Assembly: GCF_016862195.1 (NCBI RefSeq)
Contig: NZ_BOMM01000029.1
Span: 124,001 to 188,000 of the forward strand
Source of the DNA: Paractinoplanes ferrugineus
GTDB lineage: Bacteria > Actinomycetota > Actinomycetes > Mycobacteriales > Micromonosporaceae
DNA: 64,000 nt
Direction of reading: 5' to 3'
A program made the translations under genes and the position numbers. A model generated the notes under the pieces. That model was not told where the DNA came from. It was given only the letters and a program-made list of their open reading frames with translations, and ran no database searches. Shown here piece by piece: positions 31,395-39,440 of this stretch. Numbering within the stretch: the first letter of the stretch is position 1; the number at the start of each line of letters is the position of its first letter.

Positions 31395-33698
31395 ATGGAC
31401 CGGCTCAGCGGATGGGCCCGGAACGACACCTTGGTGCCGTTCGGTGTGCTGGCGGTGCTCGCCGGCGCTGTCTGGACGGCAGTGGGCCTTGCGCATCACT
31501 ACCCGCACCCGATCATCGGCTGGCTTCCGCTGCCGGTCGGCGTCATCCTCGCCGGCCGGGCCTGCTGGCTGGCGTCGCGAGCGGCGGACGTCGACGACGG
31601 CACCCGCCGGTTCTGGCGGCACCTCACCGTCGCCTGCGTGCTCTTCCTCGGCGGGATCGTCGCGAACGTGGTCGACGCGGTCGGTGGACCGGAGCCGTCC
31701 CAGCGGGTCGGCGCGATCACCCTGGCGTGGTACCTAGCCGTGCTGGCGGTAACCCTGTGGGCGCTGCTGCGCCTGCCGTCGTGGCAGCGCACGCGCAGCG
31801 ACTGGCTTCGGTTCAGCCTCGACACGTGCATCGTTCTGGTCGCCACCAGCGTCTTCGTCTGGCACTTCTCGCTGCGCGAACACGAACGGTGGATGTCCCA
31901 GACCGGGTCCGCCGGGGCAATGCTCGCCATCGTCGCGGTCGGCGTCATCTCGGTGGTGACCTTCGTGAAGGTCGCCTTCGCCGGGGCCGGCCAGCTCGAT
32001 CGGCGCGCCGTGCAGGTGCTCGCCGCCGGGAGCGCGCTCAGCACCCTGGTCGGCGGCATGTCGCCGTTCCTCACCAGTTTCCCCTACCTGTCGTCGAGCC
32101 TCGTCGCCGTACCGGTGGCCACCCTGAGCATCCAGCTGGCCGCGACGGCGCAGCGGCGTAAGGTCGGCTCGCCGCCGCGGGAGCGCCGCCGCTCGCTGCG
32201 GATCAACGTGATTCCTTACCTCGCGGTCGCCGCGATGGACGCCCTCCTGCTGTCCACTCCGTCGGCCGATCCGGCCGAGAACGACATCATGAAGGTCAGC
32301 GCCGTCGCCCTGACCATGCTGGTGATCGCCCGGCAGATCATCGTGCTGCGCGACAACCGGTGCCTGCTGGCCGCGGTCGACGCGCACGTCGCCGACCTGA
32401 ACCGCTATCAGGGCGAGCTGACCCACCAGGCCACCCACGACCACCTCACCGGCGTGGCCAACCGCGTACTGCTCGACAGCCACCTCGACCAACTGCTCAG
32501 GGCCGGCACCGCGGTGCACGTCGCCCTGCTCGACATCGACGACTTCAAGACGATCAACGACAGGCACGGGCATCGTACGGGTGATCGACTCCTCGCTGCC
32601 GTCAGCAGCCGGCTGACCGCGACCGTCGGAGCGGCCGGCCTGGTCGCCCGCCTGGGCGGCGACGAGTTCGCGCTCGTACTGGCGGAGCCCGATCCCGAGC
32701 GGGTGCGCGAGATCCTCGGCCGGGTGCTGGTCGCTCTGCGGGCCAACAGCGCACCGGTGCGGTCCGTCGCCAGCGTCGGAGCCACCACCAGCCGGCCCGG
32801 CGACACCCCCGAGGAGCTGCTGCGCCGCGCGGACGTCGCCATGTACGCCGCCAAGGCGCTCGGCGGAGACCGGCTGCACTGGTTCGACCCGGCGATGGAC
32901 GAGCTGGCCGCCGAGTCCGCGCGGCTCGGCAGCGACCTCGAACAGGCGTTGCGGCGCGGCGAGATGTTCCTGCTCTACCAGCCGATCGTCGAGCTGCCCA
33001 GCCACCGCCCGGCCGGCGTCGAGGCGCTTCTGCGCTGGCGGCACCCCGACCGCGGCCTGGTCTCGCCGGACGTGTTCATCCCGATCGCCGAACGCAGCGG
33101 CCTGATCCTCGAGCTGGGGCGCTGGGTGCTGGAGAGCGCCTGCCGGCAGGCGGCCCTCTGGCAGCAGCGCTACGGCACCGACGCGCCGGCCAAGGTCAGC
33201 ATCAACGTGTCGGCGCGGCAACTCGCCGAGCCCGGTTTCGTGGCCGAGGTCGAGGACATCCTGAGGCGTACGGGGGTGGACCGCTCCCGCCTGCTGCTGG
33301 AGATCACCGAAACCGCCGTGCTCGACCCCGGTCCGGCCCTGGCCGCCGTGCGCGAACTGCGGGACCGGAAACTGCGGATCGCCCTCGACGACTTCGGGAC
33401 CGGCCAGTCGTCGCTCAGCCTGCTGCTGCACTGCCCGGTCGACGTCCTGAAGGTCGACAAGTCGTTCGTCAGCGGCACCGCCGCCACCAGTGACGCCGGC
33501 GCCGTCATCGTCGAGAACCTGATCGGCTTCACCACCGGGCTGCACCTCGAGGCAGTCGCTGAGGGCGTGGAGACGGCCGAGCAGGCCGAGCGGCTGTCCG
33601 CCGCCGGTTACCGCCTGGCCCAGGGCTACCTCTTCAGCCGGCCGGTCCCCGCCGAAATCATCGAGGCGCAGCTGACGGGCGTCCTTGCGAAGCGTTAG
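31395..33698 (+). CDS. GGDEF-EAL c-di-GMP signalling membrane protein
   Basis: 767 residues. The N-terminus (about 1-285) has eight or so TM helices. GGDEF domain around 320-480: HDHLTGVANRVLL, DIDDFKTINDRHGHRTGD, and active RLGGDEFALVL near 418. EAL domain around 500-760 with intact GVEALLRWR near 540, NVSARQL, LLEITETAVL, ALDDFGTGQSSLSLL and LAVAEGVET-type end. Both catalytic signatures look intact, so it may make or degrade c-di-GMP. In actinomycetes c-di-GMP gates BldD and development. ATG 31395 has a GGAGG site. Confidence 0.94.
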   Translation: MDRLSGWARNDTLVPFGVLAVLAGAVWTAVGLAHHYPHPIIGWLPLPVGVILAGRACWLASRAADVDDGTRRFWRHLTVACVLFLGGIVANVVDAVGGPEPSQRVGAITLAWYLAVLAVTLWALLRLPSWQRTRSDWLRFSLDTCIVLVATSVFVWHFSLREHERWMSQTGSAGAMLAIVAVGVISVVTFVKVAFAGAGQLDRRAVQVLAAGSALSTLVGGMSPFLTSFPYLSSSLVAVPVATLSIQLAATAQRRKVGSPPRERRRSLRINVIPYLAVAAMDALLLSTPSADPAENDIMKVSAVALTMLVIARQIIVLRDNRCLLAAVDAHVADLNRYQGELTHQATHDHLTGVANRVLLDSHLDQLLRAGTAVHVALLDIDDFKTINDRHGHRTGDRLLAAVSSRLTATVGAAGLVARLGGDEFALVLAEPDPERVREILGRVLVALRANSAPVRSVASVGATTSRPGDTPEELLRRADVAMYAAKALGGDRLHWFDPAMDELAAESARLGSDLEQALRRGEMFLLYQPIVELPSHRPAGVEALLRWRHPDRGLVSPDVFIPIAERSGLILELGRWVLESACRQAALWQQRYGTDAPAKVSINVSARQLAEPGFVAEVEDILRRTGVDRSRLLLEITETAVLDPGPALAAVRELRDRKLRIALDDFGTGQSSLSLLLHCPVDVLKVDKSFVSGTAATSDAGAVIVENLIGFTTGLHLEAVAEGVETAEQAERLSAAGYRLAQGYLFSRPVPAEIIEAQLTGVLAKR

Positions 33699-33721
33699 TC
33701 GAGTTATGTAGAGTTTCGCCC

Positions 33722-34042
33722 GTGCCCCGGATACCGCATACGTCACCGCAGACGTTGTCGCTGTTCAGCGCCCTGCTGGAGGAGCCGCAACGCTGGCGCT
33801 ACGGCTACGACCTGAGCAAACAGACCGCCCTCGCCTCGGGCACGCTCTACCCGATCCTCATGCGGCTCAGCGAGCAGAAACTGCTCGAGACCACGTGGGA
33901 ACCGTCGGACGAGCCCGGCCGCCCACCGCGCCACCTCTACCGGCTGACCGCCGACGGGGCCGCGCTCGCCGACCAGCGCCTCGCGGCCAGACCGGCGAAA
34001 CCGCGGACCATCGGCCCGGCGATCCAGGCGCGCACCGCGTGA
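33722..34042 (+). CDS. PadR family transcriptional regulator
   Basis: 106 residues, GTG start. PadR core: QTLSLFSALLEEPQRWRYGY, then LASGTLYPILMRLSEQKLLE and a wing PPRHLYRLTADG. It overlaps the next gene by 4 nt (GTGA), a tight coupling. PadR genes commonly precede a membrane protein that they control; here the partner is a signal-peptidase-like protein. No clear operator palindrome was seen in the 23-bp gap upstream. Confidence 0.88.
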   Translation: MPRIPHTSPQTLSLFSALLEEPQRWRYGYDLSKQTALASGTLYPILMRLSEQKLLETTWEPSDEPGRPPRHLYRLTADGAALADQRLAARPAKPRTIGPAIQARTA

Positions 34043-34761
34043 ACGTCGAGCAGACCGTACGCGACAGTGCCGTACGCCGAATCGCGTACGCGTTGCTGCG
34101 CGCCGCCGTCCGTGGCCGCCGTGCGCGGGGTGGCGACTGGGGTGAGGCCGTCCTGGCCGAATTCACCGAGACCACCGGGGACCGCGAGGCCGTCCGCTGG
34201 GCCGCCGGCGGTCTCCGCGCGGTGTGGCACGAACGCCGGGACCGCCGGCGGGAGCTGCCGCGAATGGTCCGGATCCGGCGCCGAGTCGTCCGCATCGCCC
34301 TGCTCGGCATCGCGGCCGGGCTGGTCGTCAACCACTTCGTCCTGACCGTCGGCTACCAGCCCAGCGGCGGCATGGAACCGACCTACCGGATCACCGACCG
34401 CTACGTCGTCGATCTTGCGGTCTTCCGCCTCACCGGCGTCCAACGGGGGGACGTCGTCGAGGTCTCGGCGCCCGGCACCCACCGCATCATCCTGGAACGC
34501 GTCATCGGCCTGCCCGGCGACACCATCCGATGCGACGACGACCGGGTCGAACGCAACGGCGTCCTGCTGGACGAGCCCTACCTGGCCACCGACGACCTGC
34601 ACCCGGACTACGCCCATATGACCGGCTGCATCGCCACCCTGACGGTGCCGCCGCACCAGCTCTACGTGCTCGGCGATCACCGCGTCATCTCGCTGGACTC
34701 CCGCAGCTTCGGCACGATAGACGAGGCCGACCTGCACGGCCGAGTCCTTCTCCGGTTGTAG
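34039..34761 (+). CDS. Signal-peptidase-I homologue lacking both catalytic residues
   Basis: 240 residues, GTG start coupled to PadR by a 4-nt overlap. Residues 1-70 are a helical prefix (WGEAVLAEFTETTGDREAVR then WAAGGLRAVW) like permease-prefix domains. One TM helix (85-102) leads into an S26-type fold: PSGGMEPT, RGDVVEV, ERVIGLPGDTI, LGDHRVISLDSRSFG. The nucleophile Ser of the family (PSGSM) is Gly111, and the general-base Lys (KRVIGLPGD) is Glu153. Both changes are one transition from the normal codon. Probably a catalytically dead membrane protein; an unrecognised alternative mechanism is possible. Confidence 0.85.
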   Translation: MNVEQTVRDSAVRRIAYALLRAAVRGRRARGGDWGEAVLAEFTETTGDREAVRWAAGGLRAVWHERRDRRRELPRMVRIRRRVVRIALLGIAAGLVVNHFVLTVGYQPSGGMEPTYRITDRYVVDLAVFRLTGVQRGDVVEVSAPGTHRIILERVIGLPGDTIRCDDDRVERNGVLLDEPYLATDDLHPDYAHMTGCIATLTVPPHQLYVLGDHRVISLDSRSFGTIDEADLHGRVLLRL

Positions 34762-34899
34762 CCGTCGCAAGCCCGGCGCCGGGCGCGCGCCGTGACGGTG
34801 GCGGTTCCCGGGCGGCGGCGAGGATCCGGAAGATCACAAAAGCGCGACACCCGGGCGTACGGGCGTACATGATCATGGTCTGACGAGGGGAGGGTCGAC

Positions 34900-35271
34900 G
34901 TGACAGACGCACCGGACAGGGCAGCGGTCGAGCAGGCGGTCCGGGCTCGGGTCGCCGCGCGGCGGGAGCGGCATCGGCAACGCCCGCTTGTCGTACGGGT
35001 GCTCGCCGCGATCGGCGGTTTCCTGACCTGCCTCGTGGGCGCGGTGCTGATCTGGGCGCCCGAGCTGGCGCTGCCCCTGCTCCTGGTCGGGTTCGGGCTG
35101 CTCGCCCTCGAGTTCGACTGGGCGACGAAGGCGCAGATCTGGACCGAGCTTCGGATCACCCTGATTCGTGCCCGGCTCAAGAGGCAACCCACCTGGCTCA
35201 AGGCCGTACTCGTCGTCCTCGCGGTTTTGTTCGTGGGTGTCGCCGTGTGGTTGGCGCTCGCCGCCGCCTAG
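34900..35271 (+). CDS. PGPGW-type transmembrane protein
   Basis: 123 residues, GTG start with a GAGGGGAGGG site. A basic N-terminus (ARVAARRERHRQRPLVVRV) is followed by two helices (AIGGFLTCLVGAVLIWAPE and LALPLLLVGFGLLALEFDW), then a basic loop and a third helix at the C-terminus. The LEFDWATKAQ segment and length match the actinomycete PGPGW/TIGR02611-type proteins. Function unknown. Overlaps a convergent membrane gene by 4 nt. Confidence 0.75.
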   Translation: MTDAPDRAAVEQAVRARVAARRERHRQRPLVVRVLAAIGGFLTCLVGAVLIWAPELALPLLLVGFGLLALEFDWATKAQIWTELRITLIRARLKRQPTWLKAVLVVLAVLFVGVAVWLALAAA

Positions 35272-35855
35272 GTTTCGTCGCCGGCGATGCGTTTCTGCTG
35301 GGCGGCCACGAACGAGGACCACTTCGGGTCCTGCTCGGTGCTGGCCGGGCGGTAGAAGTCGGCGACCGAGGAACGCAACAGCATCACGAAGACGGCAACG
35401 ACCAAGACGAGTACGGCCACGCCCTGGATCGCGTTCAGTGTCGGGTACCAGTGCGGCAGCAGGTCGTAGTAGGCGCGGCTGTCCGAGTCGGCGTTGGGGC
35501 CGGCTGTCGAGCCGGCCGGGTCGGCGCCCGCGTTGAGCCCGAGGAACAGGGCGAGACCGAGGAACCCGAGGACGCACCACGCGGCCGGGCGGACCCAGCG
35601 CAACGGGCGCCGGACAACCACCGCGAGCACGACCGCGACCAGCACGGTCAAGGCGGCGACAACCAGGTTGTAGACGAGGGCGGCGCGCACCTGGTCCGCC
35701 CCGTGCCGGATGGACCAGTACGCGCTCTCGGCGCTGAAGTGCCGCCACGCGAAGACCGAAGCCCCCACCATCGACGCCGCCAGAACCGCGCAACCGGCCA
35801 GAAGCCGAGAACTCCAATCCACCAACAGCGGTCGCTGCCGCTCGCTCGAACTCAT
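35268..35855 (-). CDS. Integral membrane protein
   Basis: 195 residues with four hydrophobic helices (LLAGCAVLAASMVGASVFAW; YNLVVAALTVLVAVVLAVVV; VLGFLGLALFLGLNAG; VAVLVLVVAVFVMLL). A long acidic extracytoplasmic loop (about 120-150) holds SDSRAYYDLLPHWYPT. The cytosolic tail ends DPKWSSFVAAQQKRIAGDE. ATG 35855 is preferred over a longer frame from 35915. No family assigned. Confidence 0.75.
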   Translation of the reverse strand: MSSSERQRPLLVDWSSRLLAGCAVLAASMVGASVFAWRHFSAESAYWSIRHGADQVRAALVYNLVVAALTVLVAVVLAVVVRRPLRWVRPAAWCVLGFLGLALFLGLNAGADPAGSTAGPNADSDSRAYYDLLPHWYPTLNAIQGVAVLVLVVAVFVMLLRSSVADFYRPASTEQDPKWSSFVAAQQKRIAGDET

Positions 35856-35891
35856 AGCCGAAGCCTCCACAACGCCGACAGTGTCGAGGCA

Positions 35892-35930
35892 CCTTAAAGG
35901 ACAACGGCCGGCCACCGCTGTCCTTCAAGG
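35892..35930 (-). terminator. Terminator after the SDR gene
   Basis: 12-bp stem with one mismatch, CCTTAAAGGACA against TGTCCTTCAAGG, with a 15-nt loop. It begins 2 bp beyond the stop codon of the minus-strand SDR gene and separates it from the membrane gene ahead. Confidence 0.55.
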
Positions 35931-35931
35931 A

Positions 35932-36654
35932 TCAGCGGGCCAGGTGCAGGCCGCCGTCCGCGACGAGGGTGTGCCCGGTCACGAAGGTGCTGCCGATCAG
36001 GAGCATGACCGCCCTCGCCACTTCCTCCGGTTCGGCGACCCGGCCGAGGGGCGTACGCGAAGCGAATTCGGTGAAGAAGGCGGCGCGCTGCGCCGGCGGC
36101 ATGGACTCCCACCAGGCGGTGTTGACCACGCCAGGGCTCACCGCATTGACGCGGATCGGCGCGAGCTCGGCGGCGAGCGGACGTACGGCCGCCTCGAGCG
36201 CGCCGTTCACCGCGGCGAGCCCGACCGTTCCCGGCAGCGCCGCCTGCGCGGAGCCGGCCGTGACCAGCGTGATCGACCCTGAGGCACGCATCGCCGGCAG
36301 GGCCGCCTGCACCACTTCCAGCTGGGCGAAGGTCTTGGCGGCGAAAGCTCGGCGAACGGCGTCGAGGTCCAAGCCGGCGAACGGACCGGCGCCCTCGCCG
36401 CCGCTGACACACACGACCAGATGGTCGACCGGGGCGAGTCTCGCGAAAAGCTCGTCCAGAGCCGCGCGGTCCATCGCGTCGACCCGCTCGGTGCGAATGG
36501 CGGACCTCGCCGCCACCTCCCCCAGCCGGTCCGCGGACCGGCCGGCGACGACGACTTCCGCCCCGGTCTGCGAGAGCAGCTCCGCGGTGGCGCGGCCGAT
36601 GCCCGAACTGCCACCCACGACGAGTACGCGCTGGTCCTTGAAGTCCACGACCAC
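35932..36654 (-). CDS. SDR-fold protein without the Tyr/Lys catalytic pair
   Basis: 240 residues. The cofactor site is normal (VVGGSSGIGRATAELLS) and VSGG replaces NNAG. The Ser lies in VTAGSAQAA, but the expected YxxxK is LAAVN (GTVGLAAVNGALEAAVR). VNAVSPGVVNT and the C-terminal TFVTGHTLVADGGL are typical. Such SDRs keep NAD(P) binding but need a different proton donor or have lost catalysis. GTG 36654 is the likely start after GGGGGAG. Divergent from a TetR gene across a 41-bp inverted repeat. Confidence 0.88.
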   Translation of the reverse strand: MVVDFKDQRVLVVGGSSGIGRATAELLSQTGAEVVVAGRSADRLGEVAARSAIRTERVDAMDRAALDELFARLAPVDHLVVCVSGGEGAGPFAGLDLDAVRRAFAAKTFAQLEVVQAALPAMRASGSITLVTAGSAQAALPGTVGLAAVNGALEAAVRPLAAELAPIRVNAVSPGVVNTAWWESMPPAQRAAFFTEFASRTPLGRVAEPEEVARAVMLLIGSTFVTGHTLVADGGLHLAR

Positions 36655-36669
36655 TCCCCCGATTTGTCT

Positions 36670-36710
36670 AGACCCGACGTCTCGGTAAACGTAAGCGAGA
36701 CGTCAGGTCT
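36670..36710. promoter_or_regulatory. Long inverted-repeat operator between SDR and TetR
   Basis: 15-bp arms with one mismatch: AGACC-n-GACGTCTCG and CGAGACGTC-n-GGTCT, spacer 11 bp. It fills the 78-bp divergent gap, so a TetR dimer would control both genes. Confidence 0.7.
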
Positions 36711-36732
36711 CGTCAACCAGTAGGGTCTCGGC

Positions 36733-37335
36733 ATGCCCGCGCCTCGCACCCCCGCCCCGCCGATCGGCCCGGCGAACCGGCCCAGCACCGGCCGAACCCG
36801 TAATGAGCAGGCGCGCCAGGACATCCTTGCCGCCACCCTCGCACTGGCTCGGCACGATCTCGGCGCCACCACTGTCGACTCCATCGCCGCGCGCGCCGGC
36901 GTCGGCAAACAGACGATCTACCGCTGGTGGCCGTCGAAGTGGGCGGTCATCCTGGACGCGCTGCTCGCCCACGCGGAACGCGAGATCCGCACCGGCACCG
37001 ACTCAGGGCCGCCGGCCGACCGCCTGGCGACCTTCCTCGTGTCGTCCTTCGACCTGCTGACCGGCCCCGACAGCGACGGGCCCCTGCTGCGCGCGCTGAT
37101 GGCGCAGGCCCAGCTGGATCCGGGCTTCGCCGTCGCCTGGCGGGAGAAGTTCATCCTCCCCCGCCGCCGGGCGCTGGCCCAGCTGCTGAACGCCGGCGCG
37201 CAGGACGACCGGGAAGCGGCGGTCGATCTGATCTTCGGCGGCATGTGGTACCGCTTGCTCGTCGAGCACGGCCCCCTCGACGAGGCGTACGCCCGGCGCC
37301 TGTCCACAGCGGCGCTGGCCCTGCTGACCGAGTGA
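36733..37335 (+). CDS. TetR family transcriptional regulator
   Basis: 200 residues. A Pro-rich arm (MPAPRTPAPPIGPANRPS) precedes the HTH: RQDILAATLALARHDLGATT, then IAARAGVGKQTIYRWWPSKW. The C-terminal pocket is the usual helical TetR_C type (AVDLIFGGMWYRLLVEHGPL). Regulates the divergent SDR and itself through the operator at 36670-36710 (inference). Confidence 0.92.
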   Translation: MPAPRTPAPPIGPANRPSTGRTRNEQARQDILAATLALARHDLGATTVDSIAARAGVGKQTIYRWWPSKWAVILDALLAHAEREIRTGTDSGPPADRLATFLVSSFDLLTGPDSDGPLLRALMAQAQLDPGFAVAWREKFILPRRRALAQLLNAGAQDDREAAVDLIFGGMWYRLLVEHGPLDEAYARRLSTAALALLTE

Positions 37336-37441
37336 GGATCCACCCGGACCACACCGATATGGACGCAAGACACTTCCTCCCCCGATCGGGCAGCGGCGCT
37401 CATCAACGAGTCACTGTCGTGCCGGACAGTAGGCTGACTCG

Positions 37442-38218
37442 ATGAAGTTCCTTCTCACGTCGTCGGGCATCGCCAATCCGAGCATCTCCGACGCGCTCGT
37501 CGACCTGCTGGGCAAGCCGATCGCCGAATCCACCGCGCTGTTCGTCCCGACCGGCGTCTACCCCTTCGCCGGGGGAGCCGAGAAAGCATGGACGGCGATC
37601 CACGGCCGGGCGTCGATCCCGTTGTCCCAGCTGGGCTGGAAATCCGTAGGAATTCTGGAGCTCACCGCCCTGCCGACCATTCGCGAAGAGAACTGGGTCC
37701 CGGCCGTCCGGGAAGCCGACGCCATCCTCGTCTGGGGCGGCGACGTGCTTTACCTGACCTACTGGCTGCGCCAGTCCGGCCTGGCCGGCCTCCTGCCGTC
37801 GCTCAGTGACACGGTTTACGTGGGAGTCAGCGCCGGGAGCATCGCGGTCACCCCGTACAACTGTGATGCCGAATTCGACCTTCAATTCGTCCCCGACGGC
37901 AGCGACATGGCGCAGGGCGCCGACCGGGCGCTGGGGTTGGTGGATTTCACGCTGTATCCCCACCTCAACCACCCCGACATGGAGGACACCGAGCTGTCCC
38001 GGATCGAGAAGTGGGCCTCCGGCATCCCGGTCCCGACCTATGCCATCGACGACGACACCGCCCTGAAAGTGGTCGACGGTGCCGTCGAGGTCATTTCCGA
38101 AGGAGACTGGAAACTGCTCAACGGTGCCGGTCGTCATGACCGCGGTCAGCGGCGCCAGGCCATCGGCGCCCACGCCACCGGGATGAAGTCTGAGCAGAGT
38201 CCGCTGTGGTCGAGCTGA
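37442..38218 (+). CDS. Peptidase E-like (S51) / GATase-1-like protein
   Basis: 258 residues. The class-I glutamine-amidotransferase-like fold has nucleophile Ser in YVGVSAGSIAVTP and a preceding WGGDVLYLTYWLR. FTLYPHLNH supplies the His region and the acid is downstream. S51 enzymes cleave Asp-X dipeptides; many actinomycete homologues are uncharacterised. The catalytic core ends near residue 230 (ISEGDWKLLN); the last 28 residues (AGRHDRGQRRQAIG ...) look like a non-conserved extension. No signal peptide. Confidence 0.82.
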   Translation: MKFLLTSSGIANPSISDALVDLLGKPIAESTALFVPTGVYPFAGGAEKAWTAIHGRASIPLSQLGWKSVGILELTALPTIREENWVPAVREADAILVWGGDVLYLTYWLRQSGLAGLLPSLSDTVYVGVSAGSIAVTPYNCDAEFDLQFVPDGSDMAQGADRALGLVDFTLYPHLNHPDMEDTELSRIEKWASGIPVPTYAIDDDTALKVVDGAVEVISEGDWKLLNGAGRHDRGQRRQAIGAHATGMKSEQSPLWSS

Positions 38219-38225
38219 GACCTGT

Positions 38226-38675
38226 TCAGCCATCGGCCTGTCGCGCGTCCTCCAGGTTTCGGATCATGACTTGGAGGTTGGTGACCGTTCGGTCGTACTC
38301 CCGCTGGTCGATGCCGGTGGTGGCCAGTTCGCGGATGGCCGCGACATCGGTCGTCAGCGTCCCGAGAAGGTCTCGTCCGGTGCCGGTGAGCGTGACGGAA
38401 TCGCCGTCCTGGTGCACGAATCCGGGTCGCTTCAGCGGTTCGATGTGTGGCTGGACGGTTTCACCGGCCGCCGGGTCGAGGAAAGGCGCCAAGCCGTCCG
38501 CGAGCTTCGCGAGGGTGGAGCCGCCGTCGGCAAGGGTATTCAATATCTGCCATTGCCGTCGACTGATTCCGCGCTCGCCCAGAGTGCGTTCGAACCGTTC
38601 CTCGATCAGCAGGTCGAGCTTGCGCAGGACGTAGCCGATCGGACGCGGACGACCTTCCCCGGTAGTTGTATTCAT
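38226..38675 (-). CDS. MarR family transcriptional regulator
   Basis: 149 residues: GYVLRKLDLLIEERFERTL dimer helix, then RRQWQILNTLADG, a degenerate wing (PLKRPGFVHQDGDSVTLTG) and a C-terminal dimer helix. The DNA-binding region is intact, so it is probably functional. ATG 38675 lies inside a palindromic operator cluster shared with the divergent MarR at 38727. Confidence 0.85.
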   Translation of the reverse strand: MNTTTGEGRPRPIGYVLRKLDLLIEERFERTLGERGISRRQWQILNTLADGGSTLAKLADGLAPFLDPAAGETVQPHIEPLKRPGFVHQDGDSVTLTGTGRDLLGTLTTDVAAIRELATTGIDQREYDRTVTNLQVMIRNLEDARQADG

Positions 38676-38716
38676 ACAACAGTTGTAGCAGCCGTTGTCA
38701 AGTTACAACTGCTGTA
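38665..38716. promoter_or_regulatory. Operator cluster between two divergent MarR genes
   Basis: Three inverted repeats of one motif: GTTGTAT-TC-ATACAAC (38665-38680), TACAAC-A-GTTGTA (38675-38687, overlapping) and TACAAC-T-GCTGTA (38704-38716, one mismatch). The first overlaps the minus-strand MarR start, so both genes are likely autorepressed. Confidence 0.65.
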
Positions 38717-38726
38717 GGTTGTCGTC

Positions 38727-39209
38727 ATGAAAGGCGAGCAGGGAACGGATCAGATCATTGCCACGGCCCTCGTCCAGATCCGGCGTGACCAGCAGAGACG
38801 TCACCTCCAGCGGCGTGCCGCCGAGGGTGATTCAGCTGCGGCTTCCGCTTCGAACGCCGCCCGCTATCGCTATCTCGATGCCCTCGACGACTCCCCCGCA
38901 GGGCTGCCGATCTCGGAGATCGCCGACGCCATCGGCGTGGATCGGCCGCGCGCCAGTCGACTGACGACCCAACTGCTCGACGAGGGCTACGTCGAACGGG
39001 AGCCGGCCCCGGGCGACTCGCGGTACGCCCTGATCCGCCTCACCTCCGCGGGAGAAGAGTTCGTCGCCGGCGTCCAGGAGAACCGCCGGCGCGCCGTAGC
39101 CGAGGCACTCGCCGATTTCACCGCCGAGGAAGCGCACACGCTGGCCGAACTCTTGACGCGGTTCGTCGACGCCTGGCCACGGGACCCTGGCGCCCACACG
39201 CGGACATAG
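38727..39209 (+). CDS. MarR family transcriptional regulator
   Basis: 160 residues. Helices ARYRYLDALDDSPAGLPISE, then IADAIGVDRPRASRLTTQLL and a wing with EREPAPGDSRYALIRLTSAG are the standard MarR winged helix. Divergent from a second MarR gene with 51 bp between starts and shared operators. Inducer and further targets unknown; no efflux pump or enzyme lies directly beside it. Confidence 0.9.
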   Translation: MKGEQGTDQIIATALVQIRRDQQRRHLQRRAAEGDSAAASASNAARYRYLDALDDSPAGLPISEIADAIGVDRPRASRLTTQLLDEGYVEREPAPGDSRYALIRLTSAGEEFVAGVQENRRRAVAEALADFTAEEAHTLAELLTRFVDAWPRDPGAHTRT

Positions 39210-39297
39210 CCGGTGAGCGGATGACTCGGTCCATCCTGCGAATCATGATTGTCCACGGTCATTCGGGACTGAGCGCCGCATTCCATCCCCGTTAGGG

Positions 39298-39348
39298 TGC
39301 CGCACCTGCGGCCCCGAAGGGGGAAATCACGACCCCCACCGTGCGGCA
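39298..39348 (+). other. Long potential RNA hairpin before the DUF3885-like gene
   Basis: Outer stem TGCCGCAC (39298-39305) pairs with GTGCGGCA (39341-39348); inside it GGGGG (39319-39323) pairs with CCCCC (39333-39337) around AAATCACGA. It starts 89 bp after the MarR stop and ends 92 bp before the next ATG. Could be a terminator, a 5' leader or a structured RNA; no ligand class recognised. Confidence 0.35.
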
Positions 39349-39440
39349 GCATCGCCACAACGCCCAGTGGCTCTGGTGGTGATCGGGGATCGGTGCGCTG
39401 TCGGCAGAGTCCGCGTATCCGGACAGAGAGGAGCGAGTGG

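Noticed and set aside
31734-33746. Long minus-strand open frame across the GGDEF-EAL gene
   Set aside because: Antisense shadow; the plus-strand frame has full catalytic motifs and this frame has none.
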